A stretch of 62,000 nucleotides of DNA from Liolophura sinensis (taxonomy: Eukaryota > Mollusca > Polyplacophora > Chitonida > Chitonidae), in the NCBI RefSeq assembly GCF_032854445.1, contig NC_088299.1, positions 8,487,608 through 8,549,607 of the forward strand, read 5' to 3'. This document shows positions 48,260-58,339 of this stretch, in pieces; position 1 is the first letter of the stretch; each line of letters begins with the position of its first letter. Below the pieces are notes generated by a model. That model was not told where the DNA came from. It ran no database searches and saw only the letters and a program-made list of their open reading frames with translations. Position numbers and translations under genes: made by a program.

Positions 48260-49890
48260 CCAATCGGTTCCTGATCTCTAACAATATATATATGAACATA
48301 TATGTTTTTGTTTATACAAAAGAGAGTAAACAACACATTTGTTCCACATAGCCTACAACAAAAAAGCAGGTACAAAATGACAGGATTGTACAGAGTTTAA
48401 ATGCTTTCAGGCTACCATGCCATACGCCTACTTTAATGAGACCAGTCAATATATTACTAGTACAATGTATTCAAAATATACGCTAGTTAATGTTTCAGGA
48501 TTTAACGGCAGTTTTTGTTATGTAACCTGCTACCGCTGAACCTTATTTCTTCACGAGTCGAATCTCAGAAATGCAGGATGCGAAATAACACTTTTATCAC
48601 TGAAGGGAATTTTAATAGTTCATCTTTATACAACTCATAAAAGCATATCTAACAAGTAAACAAACTCGGTATTTTTTATCTGTAGAAATCTATAGAATAG
48701 CATGAAATGATATTATTTGGGGAGGTAAACGTACCGGCCGGTGTGTTGCATGACACACTCGACACACTTGTTGCTTGAAAGGTCATCTCTATTTAATACA
48801 TGTATGTATATTTGCACATGGCCAAAAAAAATCCCGTTAACACGTCTTTCATAGAACTAAATTTTTATCTCCTATATGACCTTGAAAATATATATTAAAA
48901 TCTTACTTCTACTGGTTGGGACAGTTGCGAGGGCAGCTCTACCGGTTGTGTTGTCACGTTTTGTATTCACTTTCTAAACTACATGATGCTTTATCTTGTT
49001 TTATATATACTGATGCATGTTTTGATTGGACTCTGAAGTACATTTCCTATATATTGTTTTTTCTGTGAGGCTTTCAGGGAGTTTCATAGCAAACTGACAG
49101 AGCTACTTGCGATAAACAAAGATACGTGAATACGTTATTATGAGGTCAAGGTCACTGAAAATCAACAGGGTTATATATAAAAACTTAACGTGGCTCACTT
49201 AGGATGAGGTAAAAATTTAAAATTTGAGATGAGATTTACACCAAAATAACCTAATATTACGATCAGGTAATATCTCTTACAAGAAAATGATTCATATTTG
49301 TATAAAAATAAATTTACAAAGGTGATGACACATGTACATGTGTATCAAAGCAAACGGCAAATTAATTATAACATTTATATACAAATCTTATAAAAAAATC
49401 TTTTGAGAACAGAACAGATTATAAATCTAAGACAGGTTATATGTACATATAATCGTAAAAGTGCCATCTTGTCACTGGCTGGATAATAGAAGCCTGAATT
49501 ATAACAGGCTCTACCTGACATTCTTATCCTGCATGATCTTGCAGAGTAGCCTCCCTTCGTCACACAACAGCCAATCACGTGCTTAGTGCAGGTATATCCT
49601 TGCTTCACTGCCAGGTGACACCATTTTATTTTGTGTTTTACACGAGAGCCCACACTAAAAATTCCGAATATAGAATAAAAATAAAACGGAAAATCCACCT
49701 TTTTATTTGGTCTAATCTTGACAGTATTATAAATTTCTAGTTTTTTAATTACAGCTTTACGATCATTTAAAATAACCTTCCACAGGCAAAATCGCTGGGA
49801 TTTATTCCAAAGTAGATGATTTTCCAGTTTAATTTTTGTTTAAAATCTCCTCTGACACTGATGAAAAATGTATTCACTCCGTAAAACGAC
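48260..49890. other. Possible 3' UTR or intergenic DNA
   Basis: A minus-strand frame at 49375-49698 (107 codons) has a Cys-rich middle but no recognised domain. If the candidate last exon is real, the part near 49890-49750 would be the 3' UTR of the DUF1295 gene. Confidence 0.35.
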
Positions 49891-49893
49891 AAT

Positions 49894-49996
49894 TTAAATT
49901 GGTGTGACCTTAAGACAAAGGGGTAGAGGTAGGAGGCTATTAAGCTGTGGTGTATTTCCGTGTTTGAGCGGGATCAGGGGACAACGAAGTGCCTTC
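49894..49996 (-). CDS. Tentative last coding exon of the DUF1295 gene
   Basis: A pyrimidine-rich tract (TTTTTTTCTGTTTTGTTGTGTAGAG) ends at 49997 and offers two overlapping acceptors. Using the second, the two bases left by exon 4 are completed to Gln and the frame stays open for 33 more codons to TAA at 49896-49894. The peptide contains CPLIPL, a weak echo of the TSPLIPLPP expected in the family tail, but the expected REDYxxYK block is absent. Using the first acceptor, the frame closes after ten codons. A possible poly(A) signal lies near 49800. The real exon could lie elsewhere. Confidence 0.22.
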
Positions 49997-50483
49997 CTCT
50001 ACACAACAAAACAGAAAAAAATACACAATAATTAGCATGCAGACAAAGCCATGTAGATGAAGAGGACAAAGAAAAACACTAGAAAGTTCCACAAATATTC
50101 ACAACAGCAGACAAAAGTAAGTTAAAAGTAAACAATGTTTTCAAGAGGTAAGTGTGATTGCTGAGGTAGCAGAATGTTTGCCTTTTGTTTTCGCTAACTA
50201 CTCACTGACTGGTTATAGTACAATGTTATTACAAGTGCAAATGCATCAGAATGGCCATTCTGCAAATTTTAAGGACGTGCTATGATGCAATTTATTGATT
50301 TCGAGGTTTTAAAAGATCATAAAGCTTAATATTAATTATAAAGATTAGCTGTGGTAAATTTAAGGCAAACCATTGGTATTTTTCTTTCAAAAACAAAGAG
50401 TGCACATGTAGGTGTAAACTGCCATAAAAGAAAAGAAAAGGGAGGGCAAAACTGATTTAAACTAAGGACAACTTCAAAAAATA

Positions 50484-50639
50484 ACGGCCGTAAGTGGGAA
50501 AGTCTGCCAGCAACCTGCGGATGGTCGTGGGTTTCCCCCAGGCTCTGCCCGGTTTCCACCCACCATAATGCTGGCCGCCGTCGTATAAATGAAATATTCT
50601 TGAGTACGGCGTAAAACACCAACCAAATAAATAAATAAA
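50484..50639 (+). mobile_element. SINE family A, 5'-truncated insertion with target-site duplication
   Basis: It starts inside the body (GGCCGTAAGTGGGAAAGTCT) and ends in TAAA repeats. TTCAAAAAAT occurs at 50473-50482 and 50640-50649, so truncation happened at insertion, as in LINE-driven retrotransposition. Confidence 0.87.
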
Positions 50640-51039
50640 TTCAAAAAATTAAAGGGAGAAAACTTATGCTTGAATTACTGGGATGTGGGATGACCCAGTT
50701 ATCTACCCCTGGGTATGACTACTTCTGCAGTCAGCTCAGTCCCAGACTAGTCTATAATTACTACACTTCAGAGATCTAAAGCCAGATCCTAATGGATAAT
50801 ATCATGTCTAGGAATTTCTTCTATTTATTTATCTGGTCAGAGTTTATCACTGTACAAACTATCTAGGTCAAAAAGATGTAGTTAACAGCCCCTTTCTATA
50901 ATGATGGTTCAGAAACCAAGCAGAATATTAAAGAGAATTTGCAGGTAGTTATTTAAGGACCATTTAGGGTGCCCTCAGAAGTGAAATAAATCTGTTGAAA
51001 ACAGATGGGCTACTTCTGATTGGAACCCTAGCTGATATT

Positions 51040-51670
51040 GTCGTAATAAGAGAAAAAAATTTCCATATTACAGATCAAATCTGTACAAAATACCGATGAT
51101 CAAGTTGCATCCCTGTGGAGATTTTCTTTTTGCTGCCATAATAAGATAAAACAAATCTACATAGGGCAGAACCTTTTGAGAGGAGTTACATTCCTTAAAG
51201 GACCTGTTTCATCTGCAGAACATCTGGAAGTAGATAACAACTACTGCAGGAGTTTCGGGCATTTTGCCGTAACAAGAAATACGAATCTGCATGTTACTGC
51301 TGATTCTAAGATGAGTTACTGCCCTTTGGGACATTGGATGATGCTGCCATAATAGGAAATATAAATCTGCATATTAATTTTTGGAGATGAGCTGCTGCTA
51401 TTAAGAGAGCTTGCGTAAGCCCTGTCGTACTAAGAGAAACAAATCTGCATATTAATGCACATTTTGAGATAGGTTACTGACATTCTTGGCCTTGGTCAAT
51501 GCTGCTGTAAGAGGAAATACAAATCTGCATATTATTTTCATTACAGAGTATTTTGAGATGGGTCACTACCGTTCGGGAACTTGGTTGAGATGCTGCCATA
51601 GAAGGAAATACAAATCTGCATATTATTTTCATTACAGAGTATTTTGAGAAGGGTCACTACCATTAGGGGA
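51040..51670. repeat. Degenerate tandem repeat of about 80-115 bp, six or more units
   Basis: GCTGCCATAATAGGAAATA then AAATCTGCATATTA recurs near 51070, 51140, 51280, 51350, 51430, 51510 and 51600. The last two units are nearly identical over about 80 bases (ATTTTGAGANGGGTCACTAC). The region lies downstream of the DUF1295 exons. Confidence 0.8.
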
Positions 51671-52084
51671 GCTCGTCGACAATTCAGGGGCAGCGGATTC
51701 GACGTCCAGGTGGTTGTAAAGTGGGAATTCGCAGCAAACCACACACTTGACACACTGTGGCAGTTTAGCATAGACAGGCGGAGGGAAAGGGATGAGGGCT
51801 GCTGTCCTTCTCTTGTACTCAACATACGCAGGTTGTCTGTTAGAAACGGAAAAAATGCCACAAATATGTATTCTCTTGCACCGTTACTTATATTCTTGGT
51901 TGTGGTGTAATCCATGTGATGACTGTCATTTTTATTAGTGGTGGATAATGAACGGCTCGGAGAAAACCACAGATGTTTTGGCATGTTACTGATGAACTTT
52001 GTCACATGAGAAGTATGTTCTATTGGTGCAAAGCAAGTGGCCTCCAATGAACTTTGTCTTTGACCACAAAAGACAGCACTGGCT

Positions 52085-52228
52085 ACACTGCCAGCAACTT
52101 GTGGATGTTCGTGGGTTTCACCCAGGCTCTGCCTGGTTTGCTCCCACCATAATGTTGGCCGCCACTGTATGCCAGTAAAATATTTTTGAGTATGGCGTAA
52201 AACACCAATCAAATTAATAAATAAATTT
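52085..52228 (+). mobile_element. SINE family A, 5'-truncated
   Basis: CACTGCCAGCAACTTGTGGA, CCAGGCTCTGCCTGG, ATAATGTTGGCCGCC and GGCGTAAAACACCAATCAAA. It lies downstream of exon 4, probably within the terminal intron. Confidence 0.85.
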
Positions 52229-52316
52229 CGTGACTGCGTAAGGAATCAACCTACAAATCCCCTGAAGAAACTTACTGCTCATATCTCCAATTAATTTACA
52301 ACAAATCAATGCCCGG

Positions 52317-52420
52317 ACCATTTGAGTGAGTGAGTGCTTGGGGTTTAACATCTTACTTAATTTATCAGTCATATGATGACGATGCACCATTTGAGGACAC
52401 TTACTTTCCACACCTCTTCT
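52317..52420 (-). repeat. Diverged copies of the exon-4 tail interrupted by a 59-bp insertion
   Basis: The minus strand at about 52267-52290 and 52396-52420 again shows sequence like AGAGATATGGGCAGTAAGT, the end of exon 4 with its donor. The two pieces were contiguous before a 59-bp insertion (52327-52385). The insertion starts TGAGTGAGTGCTTGG and is flanked by a perfect 10-bp direct repeat ACCATTTGAG (52317-52326 and 52386-52395), a target-site duplication. Confidence 0.6.
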
Positions 52421-52920
52421 TAAACGAAAAGATGTCTAAAAATCAAAGTAGGCATCACTAAACAGACCACTTGAAACTATGCATAAACATCAATTCATTT
52501 ATTTTCTTAGATATTTGTGAAAAAAGTTCAAGGCGTTCAAACATTTGAATTCTTAGGTGGGCTTTAAGGGCCACAGTATCAAAGGCTGACATCGCATGAA
52601 GTTTATCCAGCTTGAATCACTACACTGAATGTTGGAATAACTCTTTTACCTATTAGTAAAAGATTACTGATATAGTGTTCCCAAAAATTCATTCCTTCTG
52701 CTGAACATCAGGAAAAAAAAGGTGATGTGACGTCAGAGTTCCTAGATACCATCAGTATGGTTTGGTCTTTCAATATTTGAATGCCTTTTAACACTTTTAA
52801 AAAAATCTGAAAAAATAATTGAATGTATTTTTACGCAGTGTCTGTATGATGAACCTTGCTTCATATTTTAGCTTTCTTTTACTTTAATAAATGACCAGTC
52901 CATTTAAGAATTACTTGAGA

Positions 52921-53005
52921 AAACTTACTGCCCACATCTCTCGTCAAAATATAATGAATCAATCCATTGATCACATGAGGAAACTTACTGGCCATATCTC
53001 TCGTC
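52921..53005 (-). repeat. Tandem copy of the exon-4 tail plus splice donor
   Basis: AAACTTACTG followed by CCACATCTCTCGTC begins at 52921. The same pattern, with CCATATCTCTCGTC, begins at 52981 in the real exon. On the minus strand both read GACGAGAGATRTGG, then CAGTAAGTTT. The 60-bp unit recurs near 52267, so the end of exon 4 and the start of intron 4 have been tandemly copied. Confidence 0.65.
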
Positions 53006-53184
53006 TGCTGTTTTCTCCAGGGGTGGGATTCCACTCAGGAAGAGGAGAATGGTCAGTATGAAGATGGGACTAAGGACAGCCGCCCACTGACCATACGTTA
53101 GAACATTTACACTCATCACAAAAATCCCCAGCCACAGGAAAATCTCACCGAAGTAGTTTGGATGCCGGGATATTGACCATAAAC
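52989..53184 (-). CDS. DUF1295 gene, fourth coding exon with the SRHPNYFGE motif
   Basis: The acceptor is TATACAG at 53186-53185. The first two bases complete Gly180, and [19 protein letters not shown] follows. The exon ends ADERYGQ-type sequence at 52989 with donor GTAAGT, leaving two bases of the next codon. It also encodes a hydrophobic segment ([19 protein letters not shown]) and [12 protein letters not shown], the usual place in this family for a final exon boundary. Diverged copies of the last bases and the donor recur downstream in the intron. Confidence 0.88.
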
Positions 53185-56100
53185 CTGTATGGCACAATAC
53201 ATACATACAATGCTGCATTATTACCCTATTTCCTCAACCTTTTCACATATGTAACAGCAACTTTCAGTGCCATTTATACACATTTTTAAGTTGCTTTCAG
53301 AGGCAAAACTACACTGGTTGGATTGGCCAATTTCTGAGCTTCACAAAGAGTGTAATTTTACCAGTGCACACAGAATAAACTTGATTAAACACCCTGCAAA
53401 CAAGTGAAAAGGTTAAAGGATTACTGTATGTATCTTTCTTGAGCCTGGAAGATATTATAATAGCATTATTCAGGGTAAATAGGCCACAAAATTAAAGCTT
53501 TGCTACAAATTAAAAGGTTTAAAATGCATATGCATATTTACAGCATATGTAATCTTTATTTATTAACGGTACAGTCCAGGGTGAAAAATTACAAAACAAT
53601 GTTTGCTCAGATTTCTACATTAACTGAAAAAGAAATTGTCAAGCCTGCCCTTGAAGACTAAAATTCTGAAGACCATCTATAGCTTCTATACAGGAAAAAA
53701 GTAACGGAAACTACTCTATTTCACCTGAAGTTTATCACTTTTTGAGAGACACATTTTGCTAGATTCTTCCATTACATTTTTTTTATTAAGTTTGATTAAT
53801 GTCTTATCAGACAATCACTTTCTGAGAGATGCATTTTGCTAGATTCTACCATTACTTTTTTTTTATTAAGTTTGATTAATGTCTTTTCAGACAAACTTAA
53901 GCATTCAGGCATCAGATGTATAATTTTAAGACCTTTATGTGCTTTTGAAAGCGAATTTTTTACATACCAAACATTAGGTGAAATACTACTGGCATTAGCA
54001 GCTAATACAGTGTGTATAATATTAACACCTTTATGTGCTTTTGAAAGCGCATTTTTTACATACCAAACATTAGGTGAAATACTACTGGCATTAGCAGCTA
54101 ATACAGTGTGTATAATATTAACACCTTTATGTGCTTTTGAAAGCGCATTTTTTACATACCAAACATTAGGTGAAATACTATTGGCATTAGCAGCTAATAC
54201 CGTGTGAATAATTTAAGAACTGCCATCAGTCATAGCAGAACTAACCATTAAAGGAGTTGTTACTAAATCCCCCATTTTTACTCCTTTCGTAATACCTCTT
54301 GAGTGATTTACATTAAAATAGTACTATGACGAAAAAACAAGTGATTGCTTTGCCTGAAGGTTTCTAGCCTCTTACCTTTGTCACACCATTTTCCTTTATT
54401 TTCAATGTTGTTTCTGAAGAAGAACTTTTGAAAGTCTGCCACCGTTTCACAAAGAAGCCCAAGGGCAAAGACAATGATGCCGACTATGTCTGCTGCAGTC
54501 AGGGTGGGCTGAATGGGGGCAGAGACAGGAGCGTTGATGAATATCACAGGGAGGCTCACTGTGAATACCCACACAGCCTGAAAGTCATGAAAAAAAGAAA
54601 AGTCAAATGAACAAAAAGCAAACATACTCAGCCAATATAAAGTTTCCTCTCCTTGTGACAAATTATTGAGTTCTCTCAGCATGTATGTACCAGAAATGTC
54701 CTGATTATAAAGATTATTCCTATGTTCCTATGTTATACAGTCAATGAAAACCGGTACCTCTATGTTACTGTACTGATTTTATACTTGAGACTAATGAAAG
54801 AGTAAGTGAAAATACATCAGGCAGACTGCGGAAACACACTGTAAAATTAGTTCATGGGAATATACTGTGTTGTTAGAAACCTTATTACATACATGTATAT
54901 GTGGCCCAAAAGTGTTCTGACAACTAGGAAGATTTACATGATACAAAACCCATATCTATTTCTTTCTTTCTGTTTAATGTTCAGCGTTGAATTCAGTGAT
55001 ATTTCAGTGTGTAATGGAAGAGGAAACCAGGCAGAGACCATTGGAAACCAGAGACAAAGGGAAACCAATCAGAGACATAGGGAAACCAGAGGAGAGAGGG
55101 AAAAACAGGTAGAGACAGGGGAAATCAGATAGAGACAAAGAAAGGGGCAGAGGGAAACCAATCAGAGACAGAGGAAAACCAGAGGAGGGAAAACCAGGGA
55201 TGACGGGGAAACCAGGAAGAGACAGAGTGAAACCCAGCAGAGGCAGAGAGAAACTCAGTAGTTGGAGACCAGTCAGAGACTGGGGAAACCAGGCAGACAG
55301 GGGGAAGCCTGGCAAAGACAGGGTAGATGAGGTGGCAAAAGGATATCAGGTAAAAACAGAAATAAAGAAGACAGAGATAGAAGGAAACCAGGCAGAGACA
55401 GAAAGACACTAGGTAAAGATAAGGGGAAAAGAGCAGAGATTGGGGGAAACCAAGAAGAGAAAAAGAGGACTCATGGAGAGACGGAGGAAACCAGGCAGAC
55501 AGAGGGAAAGCAGGAAGAGACAAAGGGATACCATGAAGACAAGCGTGGACCAGGCAGTAACACAGGGAAACCAGACAGAGACAGGTGAAGTTTTTCTGAT
55601 AAGAAAATGATCCACCTTCACAAAACACATCTGTGACCCCATAAGAAAGATGAATCAATCTAAATCAAGCAAAATGTGTTCTATGAAAAATGATACACTT
55701 TACAGTAGCAGACATGAACGTACTGGAGTCTAACACTCATTTAATACAATGTTATGACTCTGTACATGCAACTTCCATTTAGAATAAATCCCTTACTGAG
55801 ATCATTTCTACAAAATGCAAAAGATTACTGTAATTCTTCAAACTTTTCAAATGTTTGAAAAGTGTTCATCTAAGGATATTCTGAAGGCATTAATCTGTGT
55901 AGACTGATAAAATTATACTTTTTGTGAAGCCCTGAAATTGGCCAATCCAACCAATGTAGTTTTGACTCCAAAATCAGATTAAAAATGAGCATAAATTGCA
56001 CTGAAAGTTGCTCTTTCGTATGTGAAAAGATTGAAGAATTAGGGTACGCACTTCATGGCCTGCAATGTTGGTACATGGTTATGTATTAAAAAGCATAAGC

Positions 56101-56993
56101 CCTTACTTATAACATTTCTGTATCAAGAATTACATCATATGTTCACCTGTGTTGACACTATCTTTGTACAAAAATTATATTTTATATTTACCTAGCTCTA
56201 CATATGTGTATTATACGCTTCTGTTACTCTATATGCATCCCTGTTATCAGACCTGTAAGTGGGCTCCTGGCCTGTTGGCTCTGAATATTAATAAACCATA
56301 AACCAACCATAAACAGATATCAGAACTGGATGTGTGGAGTTAAAAGTTAAGTCAGACATCAAAAGATGGCCATGAAAAATCAATGTAACCCTCATACCTG
56401 GAAAACCCAGAAGCCCAGGAATCTGCAGAAATTTTCCCTTGTTCCATCAAAGCGCTTGTCAGATCCAATTTTGATGATTCTATAAAACAAATATCCTGAG
56501 AGTCGAAAGCCCCATAATATCACAAATATGGTGACAATTATCTGCCGTGTTGCATATGTCTGCAAAAGAAAAGAGGAAGAGCATGTTCAATCATGTTTAA
56601 ATGTCTCTGCAAATGTCACTTTAGACTTGAATCCATTGAAAAAGTTGAAAAAAAAAAAAAAAAAAAGGTTGTGAAATATTAACAATTGGTATCAGCATGT
56701 ACATTCTATATACATAACATGATTATTAATATTTATCGCAAACACTAAATACAGAAGTAAAAGATTATAAAATAAATATAACTGAACTTCTAAGGTAAGT
56801 GTGTGTCTAGGATATCTACCTGGGCCAGGCAAAATGTAAGGACAGCCAGCACAACAAAGTTGGTACCACCAGCAAAATCTGTGACTTTATCAAATTTACA
56901 TCCACAAGCCACCAGAAAAAATGAGAACTGCATCCCGATTGTGACCAGAGCACATATCAGCAAGTTGTTCTCATCCCATGGAAAAACACGCAT
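52989..56993 (-). CDS. DUF1295 / steroid 5-alpha-reductase-like membrane protein, spliced gene, C-terminus unresolved
   Basis: Four minus-strand coding exons (56993-56820, 56559-56398, 54577-54376, 53184-52989) join in phase through GT-AG introns into about 244 residues. The product is hydrophobic, with about six likely membrane segments. Landmarks in order: a start [30 protein letters not shown] near residue 35, [20 protein letters not shown] near 63, [18 protein letters not shown] crossing the exon 2/3 junction, [11 protein letters not shown] near 160, and [15 protein letters not shown] near 185. The last motif and the [10 protein letters not shown] block are hallmarks of the DUF1295 family, related to steroid reductases and ICMT-type methyltransferases. 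The family is usually 260-300 residues, so about 30-45 C-terminal residues are missing here. The substrate is unknown; location in an intracellular membrane is inferred. The start is the first ATG after a good acceptor at 57023. Confidence 0.88.
53222..53392 (+). repeat. Dispersed repeat, copy in intron 3, inverted relative to the copy in intron 2
   Basis: Shared blocks are CCTTTTCACATA, AGCAACTTTCAGTGC, GGTTGGATTGGCCAATTTC and CTTCACAAA. They recur in reverse complement at 55858-56045 and in more diverged form at 13357-13507. Confidence 0.75.
53742..53903. repeat. Two tandem copies of an 81-bp unit
   Basis: TGAGAGAYRCATTTTGCTAG starts each copy. Each runs through a poly(T) stretch to TTGATTAATGTCTTNTCAGA. 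The repeat lies in intron 3. Confidence 0.8.
53931..54213 (+). repeat. Three near-identical 96-bp tandem units in intron 3
   Basis: ACCTTTATGTGCTTTTGAAA starts at 53931, 54027 and 54123. The unit is 32 codons long, so one plus-strand frame stays open through the array and repeats the peptide [17 protein letters not shown]. The array is antisense to the host gene. The very high identity implies recent amplification; a coding role is not supported. Confidence 0.85.
54376..54577 (-). CDS. DUF1295 gene, third coding exon
   Basis: The acceptor is CTTTCAG, the donor AAAG|GTAAGAG. The exon is 202 bases and leaves one base of a Gly codon for exon 4. It encodes residues 113-179: [17 protein letters not shown], then a membrane segment [16 protein letters not shown], then [11 protein letters not shown] and KGKWCDKG. 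Introns 2 and 3 on either side carry inverted copies of one repeat (see 53222-53392 and 55858-56045). Confidence 0.88.
54990..55592. repeat. Degenerate purine-rich minisatellite in intron 2
   Basis: Short units built around GGGAAACCAGGCAGAGACA, about 18-30 bases long and variable, repeat through the interval. The plus strand is strongly purine-biased. Open frames on the minus strand ([14 protein letters not shown]-like) are a by-product of the repeat. Confidence 0.85.
55858..56045 (-). repeat. Dispersed repeat, copy in intron 2, inverted relative to the copy in intron 3
   Basis: The reverse complement holds AGCAACTTTCAGTGC, TGGTTGGATTGGCCAATTTC, GGGCTTCACAAA and ATAATTTTATCAG in the same order as the other copies. 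Together with 53222-53392 it brackets exon 3 with potentially pairing sequence. Confidence 0.75.
56398..56559 (-). CDS. DUF1295 gene, second coding exon
   Basis: The exon follows acceptor TTTTGCAG and starts ACATATGCAACACGG. It ends GTTTTCCAG with donor GTATGAG. It is 162 bases, phase 0 at both ends, residues 59-112 ([16 protein letters not shown] to [10 protein letters not shown]). [18 protein letters not shown] and RFDGTREN match the pattern expected of this family. The neighbouring intron 1 is only about 260 bases. Confidence 0.88.
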
Positions 56994-57022
56994 CTTTGTT
57001 CTGATTTTTCGTTTCCCGCAAG
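56820..57022 (-). CDS. DUF1295 gene, first coding exon
   Basis: The acceptor reads CTTTCCAG just before 57022. About 29 bases of 5' UTR follow, then ATG at 56993-56991. The exon ends CTGGCCCAG at 56820, with donor GTAGAT, phase 0. It encodes residues 1-58: a short polar N-terminus, a hydrophobic segment ([19 protein letters not shown]), the conserved [13 protein letters not shown] loop and the start of the second membrane segment. Confidence 0.87.
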
Positions 57023-57526
57023 CTGGAAAGAAATGGAGAGAGTAAGAAATGGAGATTCATGAGTATGTACTAATACTTTAGGATGTTTACAATATTTATT
57101 TACCTGCCTATCAAAGACATTATCTCATTAAGCCCTAATGGTATGCACCTGGTGTTACTTCTTGTGTCAGCTTGCAGAATTGCACAAAATTGTAATGTGT
57201 GAATGGAGATTTGATACGTCATCTGCACGTCAAATATGAAATCGTGTTTCTCATATTTTCATGTGATTCCAAGATTTAACCCCTCGATGTGAAATTTAAC
57301 TGGAGCTGCATTTTATCCCTACAATATTTATCAAGTAAAAAACCACTGCTGCATTTATATAAAAACTAGCTGTGAAAATCTTGCAAGCCATGTCCAGTGC
57401 AGACAGTGATGACACAGTGGTGACACAGTGGCATGGTGTCACAATAACACGGCATGGAATGCAATGTCATGAAGAACAAGGGTTATAAGAAACTCGTCAG
57501 CTCGCCAGTATTGGCTTCAGTTCAAA

Positions 57527-58335
57527 TGACAGCCTAAGTTTCATAAAGATATGTTGAAAACTGATAACAGCTGACTCATACATAAAACCTTACTCTGAGG
57601 CTACATATACACATGTGAAGTGAATGTGAACACAACAAGTCCAAAACATGGTAATTTTTACCAAAACACATCAAAATCAAGTATAATGTTCACATCTTCA
57701 AACCAAGAAGTTTCATGAACATATTGTGAAAACTTTGACAACAGCTGACCCAATCAAAAAAGCTTATTTCCTAACCACAAGCTAAAAATGCAAATATCCC
57801 TAATTATTCAAAATGAGAAAATCCCCAAATCCTGTTGATCATTCCCACCAAGTTTCATAAAGATGATGTGAAAACCGTTGGAATATTTGACCCAAACATA
57901 AAAACCTTACTCTGGCCAACAAAACTGAATAGTACTGGCCAAGGTAAAATATCAATAAGCTGATAATTTGAATAAAAATACAAATATACCTAATTATTTA
58001 AAATTATTTATTTCATGAAGTCTTCAAAGCATGCCCATCATCAGATCCCCACCAACGTTTCAGCAAGATGGTGTAAAAACTGTGGCAACAGCTGACCCAA
58101 ACAAAAAACCTTACCCTGGCCTAGCTACTATAATACTGGTTTGGATAAAATGGTTAAGTCCAAAACATGATGATTTGAGTAAAAATGCAAACATTCCTAA
58201 TTTATAATAAATATAAACAAATGTCCAAATCATGTTCCCACCAAGCTTCATAAAAGTGATGTGAAAACTGTGAGACTAGCAGACCCAAACATAAAACACT
58301 TACTCAACTGATCCAAACAAAAAAACTTGGATACT
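57527..58335. repeat. About five degenerate units of 140-205 bp in the first intron
   Basis: The phrase CACCAAGTTTCATAAAGATG, then TGTGAAAACTGT, CAACAGCTGACCCAAAC and CTTACTCTGGCC recurs near 57538, 57710, 57846, 58052 and 58239. The units are clearly related but diverged and vary in length. Confidence 0.75.
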
Positions 58336-58339
58336 TGGA

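Noticed and set aside
49375-49698. 107-codon Cys-containing minus-strand frame as a small secreted protein
   Set aside because: No signal peptide, no recognised cysteine framework, no splice context.
51541-52212. 223-codon minus-strand frame
   Set aside because: Half of it is antisense SINE and the rest overlaps the tandem repeat; no domain seen and no fit to the DUF1295 exon structure.
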